Source: Paraburkholderia sp. LEh10 (GTDB lineage: Bacteria > Pseudomonadota > Gammaproteobacteria > Burkholderiales > Burkholderiaceae). Taken from it: a DNA stretch of 64,000 nt. The position numbers were made by a program, and so were the translations under genes. Position 1 is the first letter of the stretch. Each line of letters begins with the position of its first letter. Location of the stretch: assembly GCF_017814945.1 (NCBI RefSeq), contig NZ_JAGIPX010000038.1, positions 1-64,000 of the forward strand, given 5' to 3'. Shown one piece after another: positions 54,498-63,136 of the stretch. The notes under the pieces are model-generated. The model was not told the DNA's origin, did not search any database, and saw only the letters and a program-made list of their open reading frames with translations.

Positions 54498-54911
54498 ATG
54501 GAAGACGCTTCACAAAGCGAATGCATGCCGCTCGTCGTGGTTCATCCTGACAGGGAGATCGCCACGAGCCAGCGCTTGCCATACTTCGTCGGCATTTCGG
54601 CCACGACAACGGGAGCACAGGCGTTGTCGATGTATCTCGTCGTCGTGCCGCCTGGAGGACACGCGGAACCACATAGCCATTGCGGTTACGAAACGGGCAT
54701 TTACGTGCTGGAAGGGCGCGTGCAAACGCGTTACGGACCGGGTCTGAAGCAGTCGGTCGTCACGGAAGCGGGCGACTTTCTCTTCATCCCGCCGGGCGTG
54801 CCGCATCAGCCGTTCAACCTCAGTTCCACGACGCCAGCGCGCGCGATCGTCGCGCGCAATCGGCCACAGGAGAACGAGGAGGTCGTGCCGTACGATCCAT
54901 CCAGCGCGTGA
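54498..54911 (+). CDS. Cupin-domain protein
   Basis: Small cytosolic protein of 137 residues with a single cupin barrel. Metal-binding motif 1 is visible in GGHAEPHSHCGYETGIYVLE and motif 2 in AGDFLFIPPGVPHQPFNLSS. GGAGG before the ATG at 54498 supports the start. Similar proteins include dioxygenases, isomerases and non-catalytic sensors; substrate unknown. It shares no obvious operon. Confidence 0.87.
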   Translation: MEDASQSECMPLVVVHPDREIATSQRLPYFVGISATTTGAQALSMYLVVVPPGGHAEPHSHCGYETGIYVLEGRVQTRYGPGLKQSVVTEAGDFLFIPPGVPHQPFNLSSTTPARAIVARNRPQENEEVVPYDPSSA

Positions 54912-55040
54912 CAGGCGGTGCGCGAGGCTTCATTGCGGTATCAGAAAAGCTGAACGATTCGATGCGAATTACGCGTTTTTCTTACGCCATCTAATCCGGC
55001 ATAGTAGTCGCACGCCGACCCACGTGAGACCGCGACTGCC

Positions 55041-55892
55041 ATGAACATGCGAACCGACCACTCTTTGCTGGTCGACCCTCAACTGAGTTTCGCGACTGCC
55101 GCTTCCGGCATCTCCATTCCGTATGTCGAGCAGGGCGCGGGCGAGCCCGTCGTGTTCGTCCACGGCTCGCTGTGCGACTACCGGTACTGGGACGCGCAAA
55201 TCGCGCCCCTTTCCGCGCATTTCCGCTGCATCGCGCCGAGTCTCAGTCACTATTGGCCCGCTGTCGAGGCGTGCATCCAGAACGATTTCGGTTGGCAGGC
55301 GCATGTCGGCGAACTGGCGGAATTCATCGCTGCGCTGGATCTCGCGCCCGTTCACCTCGTCGGTCATTCGCGCGGCGGATGCGTTGCGTTTCAACTGGCG
55401 CGCGAGTACCCGAGGCTCGTCAAGACGCTGACACTGGCCGATCCCGGCGGCCCGTTGCAAAAGGATGGAATGCAGGAAGCGTCGTTGCCTGCCGCCACCA
55501 ATGCACTGCGCGCCAAGGTGGCGAGCATGATCGAGGAAGGTGTGATCGAGCCCGGGCTCGAACTGTTCGTCGATTCAGTCAGTGCGCCCGGTGCGTGGCG
55601 AAAGAGCACGGCGGCCTTTCGCCGGATGGCCATCGACAACGCAAGCACGCTGCCCAAGCAGTTTCGCGACACGCTGCCGGCTTATTCGCGCGATACGGCC
55701 GCACAGGTGAAATGCCGGACGCTGCTCGTCGACGGGCAAAAGAGTCCGCGCATGTTCCGCAACAATGTGGATAGCCTCGAAACGTGGATCTATCTCGCGC
55801 AAAGAGCAACGGTGGCGGGCGCGTCGCACGGGATGAACGTCGCGAGCCCGTCGGCGTTCAACAGAATGCTTGTTTCGTTCATCGACGCCTGA
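55041..55892 (+). CDS. Alpha/beta hydrolase
   Basis: Protein of 283 residues with oxyanion motif HGSLCDYRYW, Ser nucleophile elbow GHSRGG, a likely acid in LLVDGQKSPRMF and catalytic His in GASHGMNVASPS. It is a serine hydrolase of the esterase/peroxidase branch and has no signal peptide. It converges with a GNAT gene 10 bases away. Substrate unknown. Confidence 0.9.
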   Translation: MNMRTDHSLLVDPQLSFATAASGISIPYVEQGAGEPVVFVHGSLCDYRYWDAQIAPLSAHFRCIAPSLSHYWPAVEACIQNDFGWQAHVGELAEFIAALDLAPVHLVGHSRGGCVAFQLAREYPRLVKTLTLADPGGPLQKDGMQEASLPAATNALRAKVASMIEEGVIEPGLELFVDSVSAPGAWRKSTAAFRRMAIDNASTLPKQFRDTLPAYSRDTAAQVKCRTLLVDGQKSPRMFRNNVDSLETWIYLAQRATVAGASHGMNVASPSAFNRMLVSFIDA

Positions 55893-55902
55893 CGCGGCGC
55901 GC

Positions 55903-56415
55903 TCAACGCAGCTGAAGCACCATCTCCACTTCACGATCCACATCGTCGTCGATCTCTTCGGCCCATGGCTCGTCCACTGCCTCAAAGCCGGCTGACCGGT
56001 AGAGTGCAATGGCGCCTGCATTCGCGGCGTCGGTGTTCAGCGCGATCCGTGTGAGGCCCATTGCGCGCGCCTGCTCGATCGCAGCCGCGACCAGCCGCCG
56101 CGCGATGCCGCTTCTGCGATGATCCCGCGCGACGAACAAGCCCCACAGAAAGCCTTTCTGCTGCACGGGGCGCGCCGGATAGCGCCTGAGTCCCGCGACG
56201 GCGACGAGCGTGGGGCCGGCGAACGCGCCGAACACGACCTGATTCGCAGTCGAGCAGATGCGCGCCTCGATTTCACCGATCGATCGTTTCTCTTCTTCCT
56301 CTCGCGTCGACAGAAACGACGCGGGGTCTTCGTCGATCGCGCTCAGGCGTAGCAACGCATAGGCCGCCGCGTCGCCTGCACATAGTGGACGAATGGTGGG
56401 ACGATCGGTTTCCAT
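55903..56415 (-). CDS. GNAT family N-acetyltransferase
   Basis: Predicted acetyltransferase of 170 residues. The acetyl-CoA-binding loop is in LWGLFVARDHRRSGIARRLV, followed by LNTDAANAGAIALYRSAGF. It resembles ribosomal-protein or small-molecule acetyltransferases. Substrate unknown. Confidence 0.88.
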   Translation of the reverse strand: METDRPTIRPLCAGDAAAYALLRLSAIDEDPASFLSTREEEEKRSIGEIEARICSTANQVVFGAFAGPTLVAVAGLRRYPARPVQQKGFLWGLFVARDHRRSGIARRLVAAAIEQARAMGLTRIALNTDAANAGAIALYRSAGFEAVDEPWAEEIDDDVDREVEMVLQLR

Positions 56416-56936
56416 CGCGCGATTTTAAGGCACGCGCGACGGCTTCAGATGTGTATCCGGCACGTCGGGGAAAGCAAGCGCGTACAGTTGAAGTGAACAA
56501 AGAGCAAGCGGGTTTGCGCGATGACGCCGGGCGCGATTTCGTGGAAAGCGACGCAAGCCGAGCCGGCGTGACGACGCATAACGCCGCGTGTATGCGCGTG
56601 CGGCGCGCGTCGTCAATGCGGGCGCAAGCTAGCCGACGTTCACTCCCGTCTGCCTCATCGCGTCCCGCAACCCCAGCTTGGATACTTCTTCTCGACGATC
56701 CGCATGTCGTTGCGTGCCTGCTCGAACAGCCAGTCGCGCACATCGGCCACGATCGGCCGCAACGGCTTGCGGGCCGGCGTCACGAGGCAGCAGCGCCAGT
56801 TCGTGACGATTACGCGTTGCCCGTCCTGTTTGCGCGCTGCGGCAAAACATACACGCTTGCGGCCCTTTGCAGCTACGGGCAGCCGCAATGCGGTCTATCA
56901 TGGTAAGCACAGCATTCGTCAGCGCAGGAGCACACC
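56416..56936. other. Region between GNAT and small-protein genes
   Basis: These 521 bases contain one possible gene remnant (56655-56888, listed separately) and otherwise no recognisable coding sequence. Confidence 0.4.
56655..56888 (-). pseudogene. Possible C-terminal remnant of a LysR-type regulator
   Basis: A short open frame encodes 77 residues ending with RKPLRPIVADVRDWLFEQA and NDMR, which resembles the last helix of GcvA-like LysR proteins (R-P-x-V-x-x-F-R-D-W-L). No helix-turn-helix or the rest of the substrate domain is found upstream on this strand. It may be a fossil or chance similarity. Confidence 0.25.
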
Positions 56937-57101
56937 ATGCCTTCGGATCCGTCCGCTGAGCCGACTGACAAGCCTCTCGACCCCGCGAAAATTTCGTCCG
57001 GCAAGCCGCCGGCAAAACCCGCCAAACGCGACCCACTCGACGCCGACGCGGCAGAGCCCGTTCCGCACGAGCATCTTCCGAGCCGAAGCGACGATAACTG
57101 A
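56937..57101 (+). CDS. Small hydrophilic protein, Pro- and Lys-rich
   Basis: Open frame of 54 codons, starting MPSDPSAEPTDKPLDPAKIS and ending in DEDN-like residues SRSDDN. It is disordered in composition, with many Pro, Asp and Lys. The ATG has CAGGAG seven bases upstream. It lies 156 bases before the universal stress protein gene on the same strand. Function unknown; the good ribosome binding site and codon pattern support it as real. Confidence 0.6.
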   Translation: MPSDPSAEPTDKPLDPAKISSGKPPAKPAKRDPLDADAAEPVPHEHLPSRSDDN

Positions 57102-57257
57102 CGCGCTGCCACAGACGTCGGCGTTTTCGCGCGTGCGCGTGTACTCACGGCGAGCCGTGAAGACGCGTGCGCCGTTTCGCCGGCGCCGCGCAAGCAAGCG
57201 GGAGCGTCCGCAGTTCTCTCCACGCCCATACCGGTTCGAACCGGAAGGGAGCAAATC

Positions 57258-57743
57258 ATGCAGAACATCCTGGTAGGTTATGACGGGTCGCCGTCGGCGC
57301 GGCATGCCGTCATGTTCGCGGTCGACCTGGCGAAGCGCTTCGACGCGCGCCTGCATGTGCTCGTCGTGGCGCGCGCGCCGGATTGGGGCGCGATAGAGCT
57401 GGAGCGAAAGGAAATGGTCGATTACGAGCTGCGCCATGCAAACGAGGTGCTCGACGAAGTCAAGGCGAAGCTCACCGCGTCAGGCGAGCATCCCGATTTC
57501 GATCTCGTGATCGGGCAGCCCGCAAAGGAGATCGTGCTCTACGCGGAGCAGCATGATATCGATCATCTCGTCGTCGGGCATCGCGGGCATACGCCGTTCG
57601 ACCGCTGGCTGATCGGCTCCGTCGCGCGTCAGGTGCTGGCCTATGCGCCGTGCGCCGTCACGATCGTGCGCGATCCCTCGACGATGAAAAAGCGGCACGC
57701 GAAAACCGAGCAACACACGACAAACGAAGCGCCGTTTGTCTGA
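57258..57743 (+). CDS. Universal stress protein
   Basis: Cytosolic UspA-family protein of 161 residues. It starts MQNILVGYDGSPSARHAVMF and has the ATP-binding motif G-x2-G-x9-G-S in VGHRGHTPFDRWLIGSVAR. A Lys- and Thr-rich tail follows. GGAAGGGAGC upstream of the ATG supports the start. It probably binds ATP and acts in stress survival, but its targets are unknown. Confidence 0.93.
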   Translation: MQNILVGYDGSPSARHAVMFAVDLAKRFDARLHVLVVARAPDWGAIELERKEMVDYELRHANEVLDEVKAKLTASGEHPDFDLVIGQPAKEIVLYAEQHDIDHLVVGHRGHTPFDRWLIGSVARQVLAYAPCAVTIVRDPSTMKKRHAKTEQHTTNEAPFV

Positions 57744-57941
57744 GCGCACGCGCCAAGCGGGTGATGTGGACGGCGGGCCTGTGCGCCCGTCATGCCACGC
57801 GGCGACCAGTCGTGTGATTAGCTCCCGTCACCCGACCGGACAATGGTCCTGACGATTGACGGCGATCGGCGCCGGACGCCGACGTCATAGCAAAGCAGGA
57901 ATGGAATCACGGTCGCACCCCAGGATTCGCCACGGCGCGGT

Positions 57942-58127
57942 TCAAGTGATGAGCGGGACGGCCTCGATCAGCGCAATGCCGAGCAATGCGCCGATTGCCG
58001 CGCCGACCAGCTTGGGATGCCACCGCTCGAGATGCATCGCCGTCAACAGCCCGCCAACGAGAATCACGCCGAGCAGCGCGAACGAACCGACGAGTTAGGC
58101 GATCTCGAAGCTGCTGTTGATGACCAT
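57942..58127 (-). pseudogene. Small two-helix membrane protein with early stop codon
   Basis: A 62-codon frame begins MVINSSFEIA after a good GGAGA site, but codon 11 is TAA (58095-58097). Beyond the stop the frame continues with two hydrophobic segments, LVGSFALLGVILVGGLLTAM and LVGAAIGALLGIALIEAVPL, to a natural stop. One base change (TAA from TAC or TAT) would restore a 61-residue membrane protein. It is either a recent pseudogene or a sequencing error; an internal GTG restart without a ribosome binding site is less likely. Confidence 0.65.
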
Positions 58128-58522
58128 GCTGTTGTCTCCGTGGCCGCGACATCAACTGTGTCCGTTGATTTGATATGTCACAACATGACGTAAATGCGCT
58201 TCGCGGCATCGGCGGCACGGCGGCGTCTCGCGAACGCGCGCACCCTTTGGCGAACGGAAAATGAGCCCAATGTAGCCGGTATTTACAAGCAAAGTCGTGC
58301 CGGATCGCCGTCAAGTAAAAAATGCCGCAGGGCAACCCAGGGTAACCACCGAGACAAGAGTAGTCAAAAATTGTCAAATGATGTGTTTAGAATGTCGTTT
58401 AAATGGTGCTTCGCACAAACCGACTTTCGGCTGCGAATCATCTATGCAATTTGCATGACACAGTGCGGCCCCGCTGTGCATGTGACACGAATCGAATTAG
58501 TAATACTAACGGAGTCGCGTCA
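58128..58522. other. Upstream region of the phasin gene
   Basis: These 395 bases hold no gene. The AT-rich block at 58355-58405 and the partial dyad CACAG...CTGTG near 58460-58480 are candidates for promoter and repressor sites. Phasin genes are usually repressed by PhaR, but no exact PhaR site is claimed. Confidence 0.4.
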
Positions 58523-59053
58523 ATGAACATTCGGAATTCCGAAGGTGTCATTTCGGCGTGGGAGTCAGGTGCAGCCGCTCTCTACGCGTGGGCCAACCCG
58601 GTCGCTGAGGAAATGAAAACGTTTGCAGAACTCAATCTGCAGACGATTAATCGACTTAATGGCGAGGCGTTAAAGAGCCTAAATGCTATTTGGAGCATTC
58701 GCAGTCCGGCCCAACTGTCGGCCGTTCAATGGGACGCCACAAACACGTTTATCAGCCTGTTTGCGGATTACGGCAGCAAGTTGGGCAGTATCGCTTCGCG
58801 GTTGAACGAAAGAGTCCAGGCAGTCGGACACGCGCAAGCACAGAAGAACGAAATCCTTGTGCGCTCCGTCACCGAGCAGATTCAGAGCCGAAGCCAGGCC
58901 GCCGCTGCCGTCGTGACATCGGCATTCGGGACGGCGCTCGCCACCGAGCCCGATTCCGAAGCGCTTGCGAAGCAGGAAACGGAGGAAGCAATCGCAGTAG
59001 CGCGCACCGGGCGCGCGGCGGGCGCTCGTCCACGTAAGGCAGTTGTCGAATAA
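58523..59053 (+). CDS. Phasin family protein
   Basis: Granule-associated protein of 176 residues that coats polyhydroxyalkanoate inclusions. The helical phasin_2 domain covers about 20-140, with FAELNLQTINRLNGEALKSL and LSAVQWDATNTFISLFADYG, followed by a Glu- and Ala-rich tail ending RPRKAVVE. A GGAG site and the AT-rich upstream region fit a highly regulated gene. It lies 316 bases before phaB on the same strand. Confidence 0.87.
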   Translation: MNIRNSEGVISAWESGAAALYAWANPVAEEMKTFAELNLQTINRLNGEALKSLNAIWSIRSPAQLSAVQWDATNTFISLFADYGSKLGSIASRLNERVQAVGHAQAQKNEILVRSVTEQIQSRSQAAAAVVTSAFGTALATEPDSEALAKQETEEAIAVARTGRAAGARPRKAVVE

Positions 59054-59369
59054 TCCATCCAGGCTCAGTTGCCCCAGGGCAATTGCGATGTCGCGCCGGC
59101 GTGACACATGAACGCGCGGCGCACATCGATGCGATGCAGTCGTTTGCGAATATCAACAACGGGTCTCAAAGGCCTGTCGAACGAAACAACGCGCAAGGCA
59201 TAAGCCGGCGCATCCACCGACACGCGACGTCGCCATTCATCGCGAACGCGCGCGGCCATCAGAACGGCCGAACAAAGGATCAGTCGGGGAGACCAGTCAA
59301 CGGCTGCAAGTGCGAACCGGCCATTGATGATCGGGAAGTTTCGCAATGAACGTTTGATAGGTGCAAAGG
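59054..59369. other. Intergenic region between phasin gene and phaB
   Basis: These 316 bases show no convincing gene. A short hairpin TTGCCC-CA-GGGCAA near 59069-59083 follows the phasin stop codon; it lacks a T-run. The rest probably carries the phaB promoter. Confidence 0.4.
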
Positions 59370-60113
59370 ATGACTAATCGAATTGCTGTGGTAACGGGTG
59401 GTATGGGCGGTCTCGGAGAGGCGATCAGTATCCGCTTGCATGATGCTGGCTATCGTGTGGTCGTGACTTATTCGCCGAGCAACAAAGGTGCGGACGGATG
59501 GCTTGCCGCAATGGAAAAGGCAGGCCGCAAATTCCATGCATATCTCGTCGATGTCGCCGATTACGATTCATGTCATGCGTGCGTCGCGAAGATCACGGCA
59601 GAGATCGGTCACGTCGACATCCTCGTGAACAATGCCGGCATCACGCGCGACATGACGCTGCGCAAGCTCGACAAGGTGAACTGGGATGCCGTGATGCGCA
59701 CGAATCTCGATTCCGTCTTCAACATGACGAAGCCGTTGTGCGAAATGATGATCGAGCGAGGCTGGGGCCGCGTGATCAACATCTCGTCGGTGAACGGCTC
59801 GAAGGGATCGGTTGGACAAACCAACTATGCCGCCGCCAAAGCGGGCATGCACGGCTTCACGAAATCGCTTGCGCTCGAAGTCGCGCGCAAGGGCGTGACC
59901 GTCAATACGATTTCACCCGGTTACCTCGCGACGAAGATGGTCACTGCAATTGCGCAAGACATTCTCGAATCGAAGATCCTGCCGCAGATTCCCGTCGGCC
60001 GTCTCGGCAAGCCGGAAGAAGTGGCGGCGCTGGTGGCTTTCCTTTGCTCGGATGACGCAGGCTTCATCACAGGCGCGAATCTGGCCGTGAACGGCGGTCA
60101 GCACATGAACTGA
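59370..60113 (+). CDS. phaB: Acetoacetyl-CoA reductase
   Basis: NADPH-dependent short-chain reductase of 247 residues making (R)-3-hydroxybutyryl-CoA for polyhydroxyalkanoate synthesis. The cofactor motif VVTGGMGGLGEAIS, VNNAGITRDMTLRK, catalytic Ser in NISSVNGSKG and Tyr-Lys in NYAAAKAGMHGFTK match PhaB enzymes. The ATG at 59370 is preferred over a GTG three codons upstream. phaC and phaA are not here, so the synthase must be elsewhere. Confidence 0.93.
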   Translation: MTNRIAVVTGGMGGLGEAISIRLHDAGYRVVVTYSPSNKGADGWLAAMEKAGRKFHAYLVDVADYDSCHACVAKITAEIGHVDILVNNAGITRDMTLRKLDKVNWDAVMRTNLDSVFNMTKPLCEMMIERGWGRVINISSVNGSKGSVGQTNYAAAKAGMHGFTKSLALEVARKGVTVNTISPGYLATKMVTAIAQDILESKILPQIPVGRLGKPEEVAALVAFLCSDDAGFITGANLAVNGGQHMN

Positions 60114-60133
60114 TCGAGCGGCGACAAGAACAA

Positions 60134-60162
60134 AGGCCCCGGCAATATCGAACCGAGGGCCT
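60134..60162. terminator. Hairpin after phaB
   Basis: AGGCCCCGG (60134-60142) pairs with CCG-A-GGGCCT (60153-60162) with one bulged A and a 10-base loop. The T-rich side is on the minus strand (TTTGTTCTTG), so it may be bidirectional. It starts 20 bases after the phaB stop. Confidence 0.55.
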
Positions 60163-60399
60163 GACAAGGAAGAAGTGGTGGAGACAAAACAACAGCTTTA
60201 TCAATGCCGGTACACGAACCGCGTCGTCGTCGTGAACCGGACTTTCGGGCCGCGTACGCCTGCGGACCGCGATGCGGGCCGATACCGCGAACTCGTTTTC
60301 GAACTGTGCACGAACGCCGCGAATTGTCCAAAATCCGGCCAGTGCCCGCTTTGAAGCGTAGCGCGAGATCGCAAGCGTGATTGCTACATGGGGATGGCA

Positions 60400-60558
60400 A
60401 TGAACGAATCATGGATTGTTATTGCTTTAGGAGGATCCGTGCTGTTGATCGCGTTGCTGTCGGTGGTGCAACACTACCGTCGCGAGCGGTTGCGCGCGGA
60501 ATTGCTCAAGAATCTGGATCATCATAGCTGGTGCTACTGGTCGCGCGCGCGACGTTAA
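60400..60558 (+). CDS. Small single-pass membrane protein
   Basis: Open frame of 52 residues starting MNESWIVIALGGSVLLIALL, with one membrane helix followed by a basic region (HYRRERLRAELLKN) and a Trp/Tyr- and Arg-rich end (SWCYWSRARR). GGGGA six bases upstream supports the ATG at 60400; an in-frame ATG two codons earlier is possible. A perfect hairpin follows 18 bases after the stop. No family is recognised. Confidence 0.55.
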   Translation: MNESWIVIALGGSVLLIALLSVVQHYRRERLRAELLKNLDHHSWCYWSRARR

Positions 60559-60576
60559 GCAGCATGCTCCCGCTTC

Positions 60577-60601
60577 GCGCCCTTGCGTCATGCAAGGGCG
60601 C
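60577..60601 (+). terminator. Perfect hairpin after the small membrane protein gene
   Basis: GCGCCCTTGC-GTCAT-GCAAGGGCGC forms a perfect 10-bp stem with a 5-base loop. There is no clear T-run, so termination is likely but not certain. Confidence 0.5.
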
Positions 60602-60845
60602 GCTATCTGCGCGGCAGCGCAAACGATTCAACGCTTGCCTCTTCTTCCCCAACCTGAAACATCTTCTGATCCGGCCTGGTCACCGAGTGATGCTGAGCGC
60701 GCGCGTCACATCGACAACGGCAACGCGTATCGCGTCGAATCCCAGCATGGACGCGAACGGATGGAGGTCAGAGGCGTACCAGCGGCGTGACGTGCTGTCA
60801 TGCCGCCCGTCATGTGCTCGAAAGACGGACGGCATGCAACAGGCC

Positions 60846-61874
60846 TTATTTGAGGCGCGATTTGAGTTCGTTCGCAAGCTGTTTGGTCGCGGCTTGAGTC
60901 GGCGCGTCGTTCGCCAGCGCGTTGAGCAGACCGAAATCGTGAATCGTGCCGTTATAGCGCGTCGTCGTGACTTCGTTTCCCGCCTCATCGAGCTTGCGTC
61001 CGTACGCTTCGCCTTCGTCGCGCAGCACGTCGAACTGGGCCACCTGGATCAATGCGGGCGGAAGACCCTTCAGCTCTTGCGCTGAAGCGCGCAGCGGCGA
61101 TGCGTAGATTTGCGCGCGCTGTGCCGGGTCTGTTGTATATGCGTCCCAGAACCATTGCATCATCGCGCGCGTGAGGAAATGGTCTTTCTGATACGCGAGG
61201 TACGACCCGTCATTGAAGTTTGCATCGGTGACGGGCCACATCAGCCCCTGGAAGCGGATCTGCGGACCGTTCTTGTCCTTCGCCATCAAGCTCACCACAG
61301 CCGCCATATTGCCGCCGACGCTGTTGCCGACGACAGCAAGACGGCTGCCGTCGACGCCGATTTCGCCGCCGTGCGCCGCCACCCATTTGGTCGCCGCATA
61401 CGCTTGGTTGATCGCCACGGGATAGCGTGCTTCAGGCGAGGGCGTGTAGTTCACGAACACGGCCACTGCGCCTGATTGAACGACGAGATCGCGCACGAGT
61501 CGCTCGTGCGTCGGGAAGTCGCCGAGAATCCAGCCGCCGCCGTGGAAGAACATGAAAACGGGCGGCGTGCCCGTTGCGCCTTGCGGACGCACGATCGTGA
61601 TGGGTACGCTGATGCCGTCCTGTTCGATCGTGCGATTCGACACGTCGATGCCCGACAGGTCCACCTTCACGCCGTTCTGCGCGTCGACCAGCACCTGACG
61701 TGCCTTGGCGGGCGGCAGCGTGTTGAGGGCGGGGCCAGTGCCGCTATTGAGCTGATGCAGGAATTCCGTCGTGACGCGGTCCGGTGCCGCCGGTGCGGCG
61801 GGTGTCGCGGCAAATGCAATCGCAGCGTTGGCAGCGAGAACGGCGGCGACGACGAGAGGTTTGAGGCGTTTCAT
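60846..61874 (-). CDS. Exported esterase/lipase (HSL-like alpha/beta hydrolase)
   Basis: Protein of 342 residues with a signal peptide (about 1-22, VAAVLAANAAIAFA). It has the HGGG oxyanion motif in FFHGGGWILG, Ser nucleophile in VVGNSVGGNMA (GNSVG instead of the common GDSAG), a likely Asp in FDVLRDEG and His in GTIHDFGLLN. It probably hydrolyses carboxyl esters in the periplasm. It follows the Ohr gene by 43 bases on the same strand, so it is likely cotranscribed and under the same TetR control. Confidence 0.9.
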   Translation of the reverse strand: MKRLKPLVVAAVLAANAAIAFAATPAAPAAPDRVTTEFLHQLNSGTGPALNTLPPAKARQVLVDAQNGVKVDLSGIDVSNRTIEQDGISVPITIVRPQGATGTPPVFMFFHGGGWILGDFPTHERLVRDLVVQSGAVAVFVNYTPSPEARYPVAINQAYAATKWVAAHGGEIGVDGSRLAVVGNSVGGNMAAVVSLMAKDKNGPQIRFQGLMWPVTDANFNDGSYLAYQKDHFLTRAMMQWFWDAYTTDPAQRAQIYASPLRASAQELKGLPPALIQVAQFDVLRDEGEAYGRKLDEAGNEVTTTRYNGTIHDFGLLNALANDAPTQAATKQLANELKSRLK

Positions 61875-61917
61875 GTTTCGGTTCCAGTGTTTGTGTTCTA
61901 TTGAGCGGCGAAAGGGT

Positions 61918-62343
61918 TCAAACCAGCGTCAGCGTCACGTCGATGTTTCCGCGCGTCGCGTTCGAGTACGGGCAAACGATGTGCGCGTTGTCGATGAGTG
62001 CTTGCGCGGCGTCGCGCGGCATGCCGGGCAGCGAGATCTTCAATTCGACCTCGATGCCGAAGCCGTTCGGAATGGCGCCGATGCCGACGCTGCCGTCGAT
62101 GGATACGTCAGCGGGAATCGGCGTCTTGTCGCGCGCCGCGACGAATTTCATCGCGCCGAGAAAACATGCGCTATAGCCGGCTGCGAACAGTTGCTCCGGA
62201 TTGGCGCCTTCGCCGCCTGCGCCACCCAGTTCACGCGGCGTGACCAGCTTGAAATCGAGCTTGCCTTCAGGCACGACGGCGCGACCGTCACGGCCTCCCG
62301 TGGCGTGGGCGTGAGCACGGTACAGAACTTTTTCGATCGACAT
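61918..62343 (-). CDS. ohr: Organic hydroperoxide resistance protein
   Basis: Classical Ohr of 141 residues. Catalytic Cys60 is in QLFAAGYSACFLGAM and Cys124 in VCPYSNATRGN. It reduces organic and lipid hydroperoxides in the cytosol using lipoyl partners. AGGAG nine bases before the ATG fixes the start. Its promoter region has two copies of the TATCTA-N4-TAGATA-type operator that also lies before the upstream TetR gene. A divergent paralogue is at 23569. Confidence 0.95.
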   Translation of the reverse strand: MSIEKVLYRAHAHATGGRDGRAVVPEGKLDFKLVTPRELGGAGGEGANPEQLFAAGYSACFLGAMKFVAARDKTPIPADVSIDGSVGIGAIPNGFGIEVELKISLPGMPRDAAQALIDNAHIVCPYSNATRGNIDVTLTLV

Positions 62344-62407
62344 GATGTAGCTCCTGATAAACAACGAACGGTTGAAATGAACCTGCAAAACAGGGCGATC
62401 CTTCGTG

Positions 62408-62425
62408 CTATCTACTGCTAGATAG
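62408..62425. promoter_or_regulatory. TetR-type operator 1, before ohr
   Basis: CTATCTA-CTGC-TAGATAG is a perfect 7-4-7 inverted repeat 65 bases upstream of the ohr start. Its core TATCTA-N4-TAGATA is identical to the repeat before the TetR gene. Confidence 0.75.
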
Positions 62426-62479
62426 ATTAAATGCTGCAAAGACCGCCCATCTGGATACTTCGTCACCAAGCAAGCTATG

Positions 62480-62495
62480 CATCTACTAGAAGATA
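62480..62495. promoter_or_regulatory. TetR-type operator 2, degenerate
   Basis: CATCTA-CTAG-AAGATA matches the TATCTA-N4-TAGATA motif at 10 of 12 positions. It is 72 bases from operator 1, about seven helical turns, on the same face of the DNA. Confidence 0.55.
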
Positions 62496-62510
62496 GATAA
62501 CCGGCTTTGA

Positions 62511-62533
62511 TAAAAGGCGGTGAACAACCGCCT
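62511..62533 (-). terminator. Rho-independent terminator of the TetR gene
   Basis: On the minus strand AGGCGGT-TGTTC-ACCGCCT is a perfect 7-bp stem followed by TTTTA. It begins 9 bases after the TetR stop codon and separates its transcript from ohr. Confidence 0.75.
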
Positions 62534-62542
62534 CTAACACAT

Positions 62543-63109
62543 CTACTTCGAAACCTTCCATGAAGTCTCGACTTCTTCGAGCCGGGCCTTCGTCTTGAAC
62601 AATCTGCTTGCGAGCACGCTGCCCTGATAGGCGGCATACAACGTACGGGCCGCATTTTCAGGCTTGCCGTTGACAGCCAGCGTGCGCTCTTTTGCACCTT
62701 GCGCCAGAACCTTCGCCAGCCAACTTTCGTTAGCCTTAAAAAACGCCTGCACGGCAGCGCGCACATTGTCGGGCAACGCTTCGATATCCGCAGCGAGCAT
62801 GCCGCACAGACAGATCTGGTCGCCGTCACCGAGCGTCCTGCCGAACAGCTTCGTGTACTTGCCGAGCTTTTCGGCTGCCGGAAGGGACGCGTCGATGGAA
62901 CGCACGGCGCCCAATATCTCATTGCTGTACTGGCTGACCGCTTCGAGCACCAGATCGTCTTTCGACGGAAAGTAGTAGTGGATGCTCGATGTCTTCACGC
63001 CAACCAGCCCCGACAGGTCGCGATAGCTAAAGCCGTTGTAACCGCGCAGCATCATCAGCGTGATGGCGTGGTCGAGAATCTGATCGCGAACTGTCGTTGT
63101 CTGTTCCAT
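62543..63109 (-). CDS. TetR-family regulator of the ohr-esterase unit
   Basis: Protein of 188 residues with an N-terminal helix-turn-helix (FSYRDLSGLVGVKTSSIHYY) and a ligand domain holding Cys100 and Cys102 in GDQICLCGMLAADIE. Thiols in this place could sense peroxides or electrophiles, as in NemR-type regulators, but that is inference. The ATG at 63109 is preferred over an open extension of 36 residues that would cover the operator. A shared operator motif before its own gene and ohr indicates autoregulation and repression of ohr. Confidence 0.92.
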   Translation of the reverse strand: MEQTTTVRDQILDHAITLMMLRGYNGFSYRDLSGLVGVKTSSIHYYFPSKDDLVLEAVSQYSNEILGAVRSIDASLPAAEKLGKYTKLFGRTLGDGDQICLCGMLAADIEALPDNVRAAVQAFFKANESWLAKVLAQGAKERTLAVNGKPENAARTLYAAYQGSVLASRLFKTKARLEEVETSWKVSK

Positions 63110-63120
63110 GGAGCGAACTT

Positions 63121-63136
63121 TATCTATCGGTAGATA
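63121..63136. promoter_or_regulatory. TetR-type operator 3, before the TetR gene
   Basis: TATCTA-TCGG-TAGATA is a perfect 6-4-6 inverted repeat 12 bases upstream of the TetR start codon, well placed for autorepression. Confidence 0.75.

Noticed and set aside
57741..57800. Hairpin after the universal stress protein gene
   Set aside because: The arms around GACGG and CCGTC pair poorly in the middle and there is no T-run.
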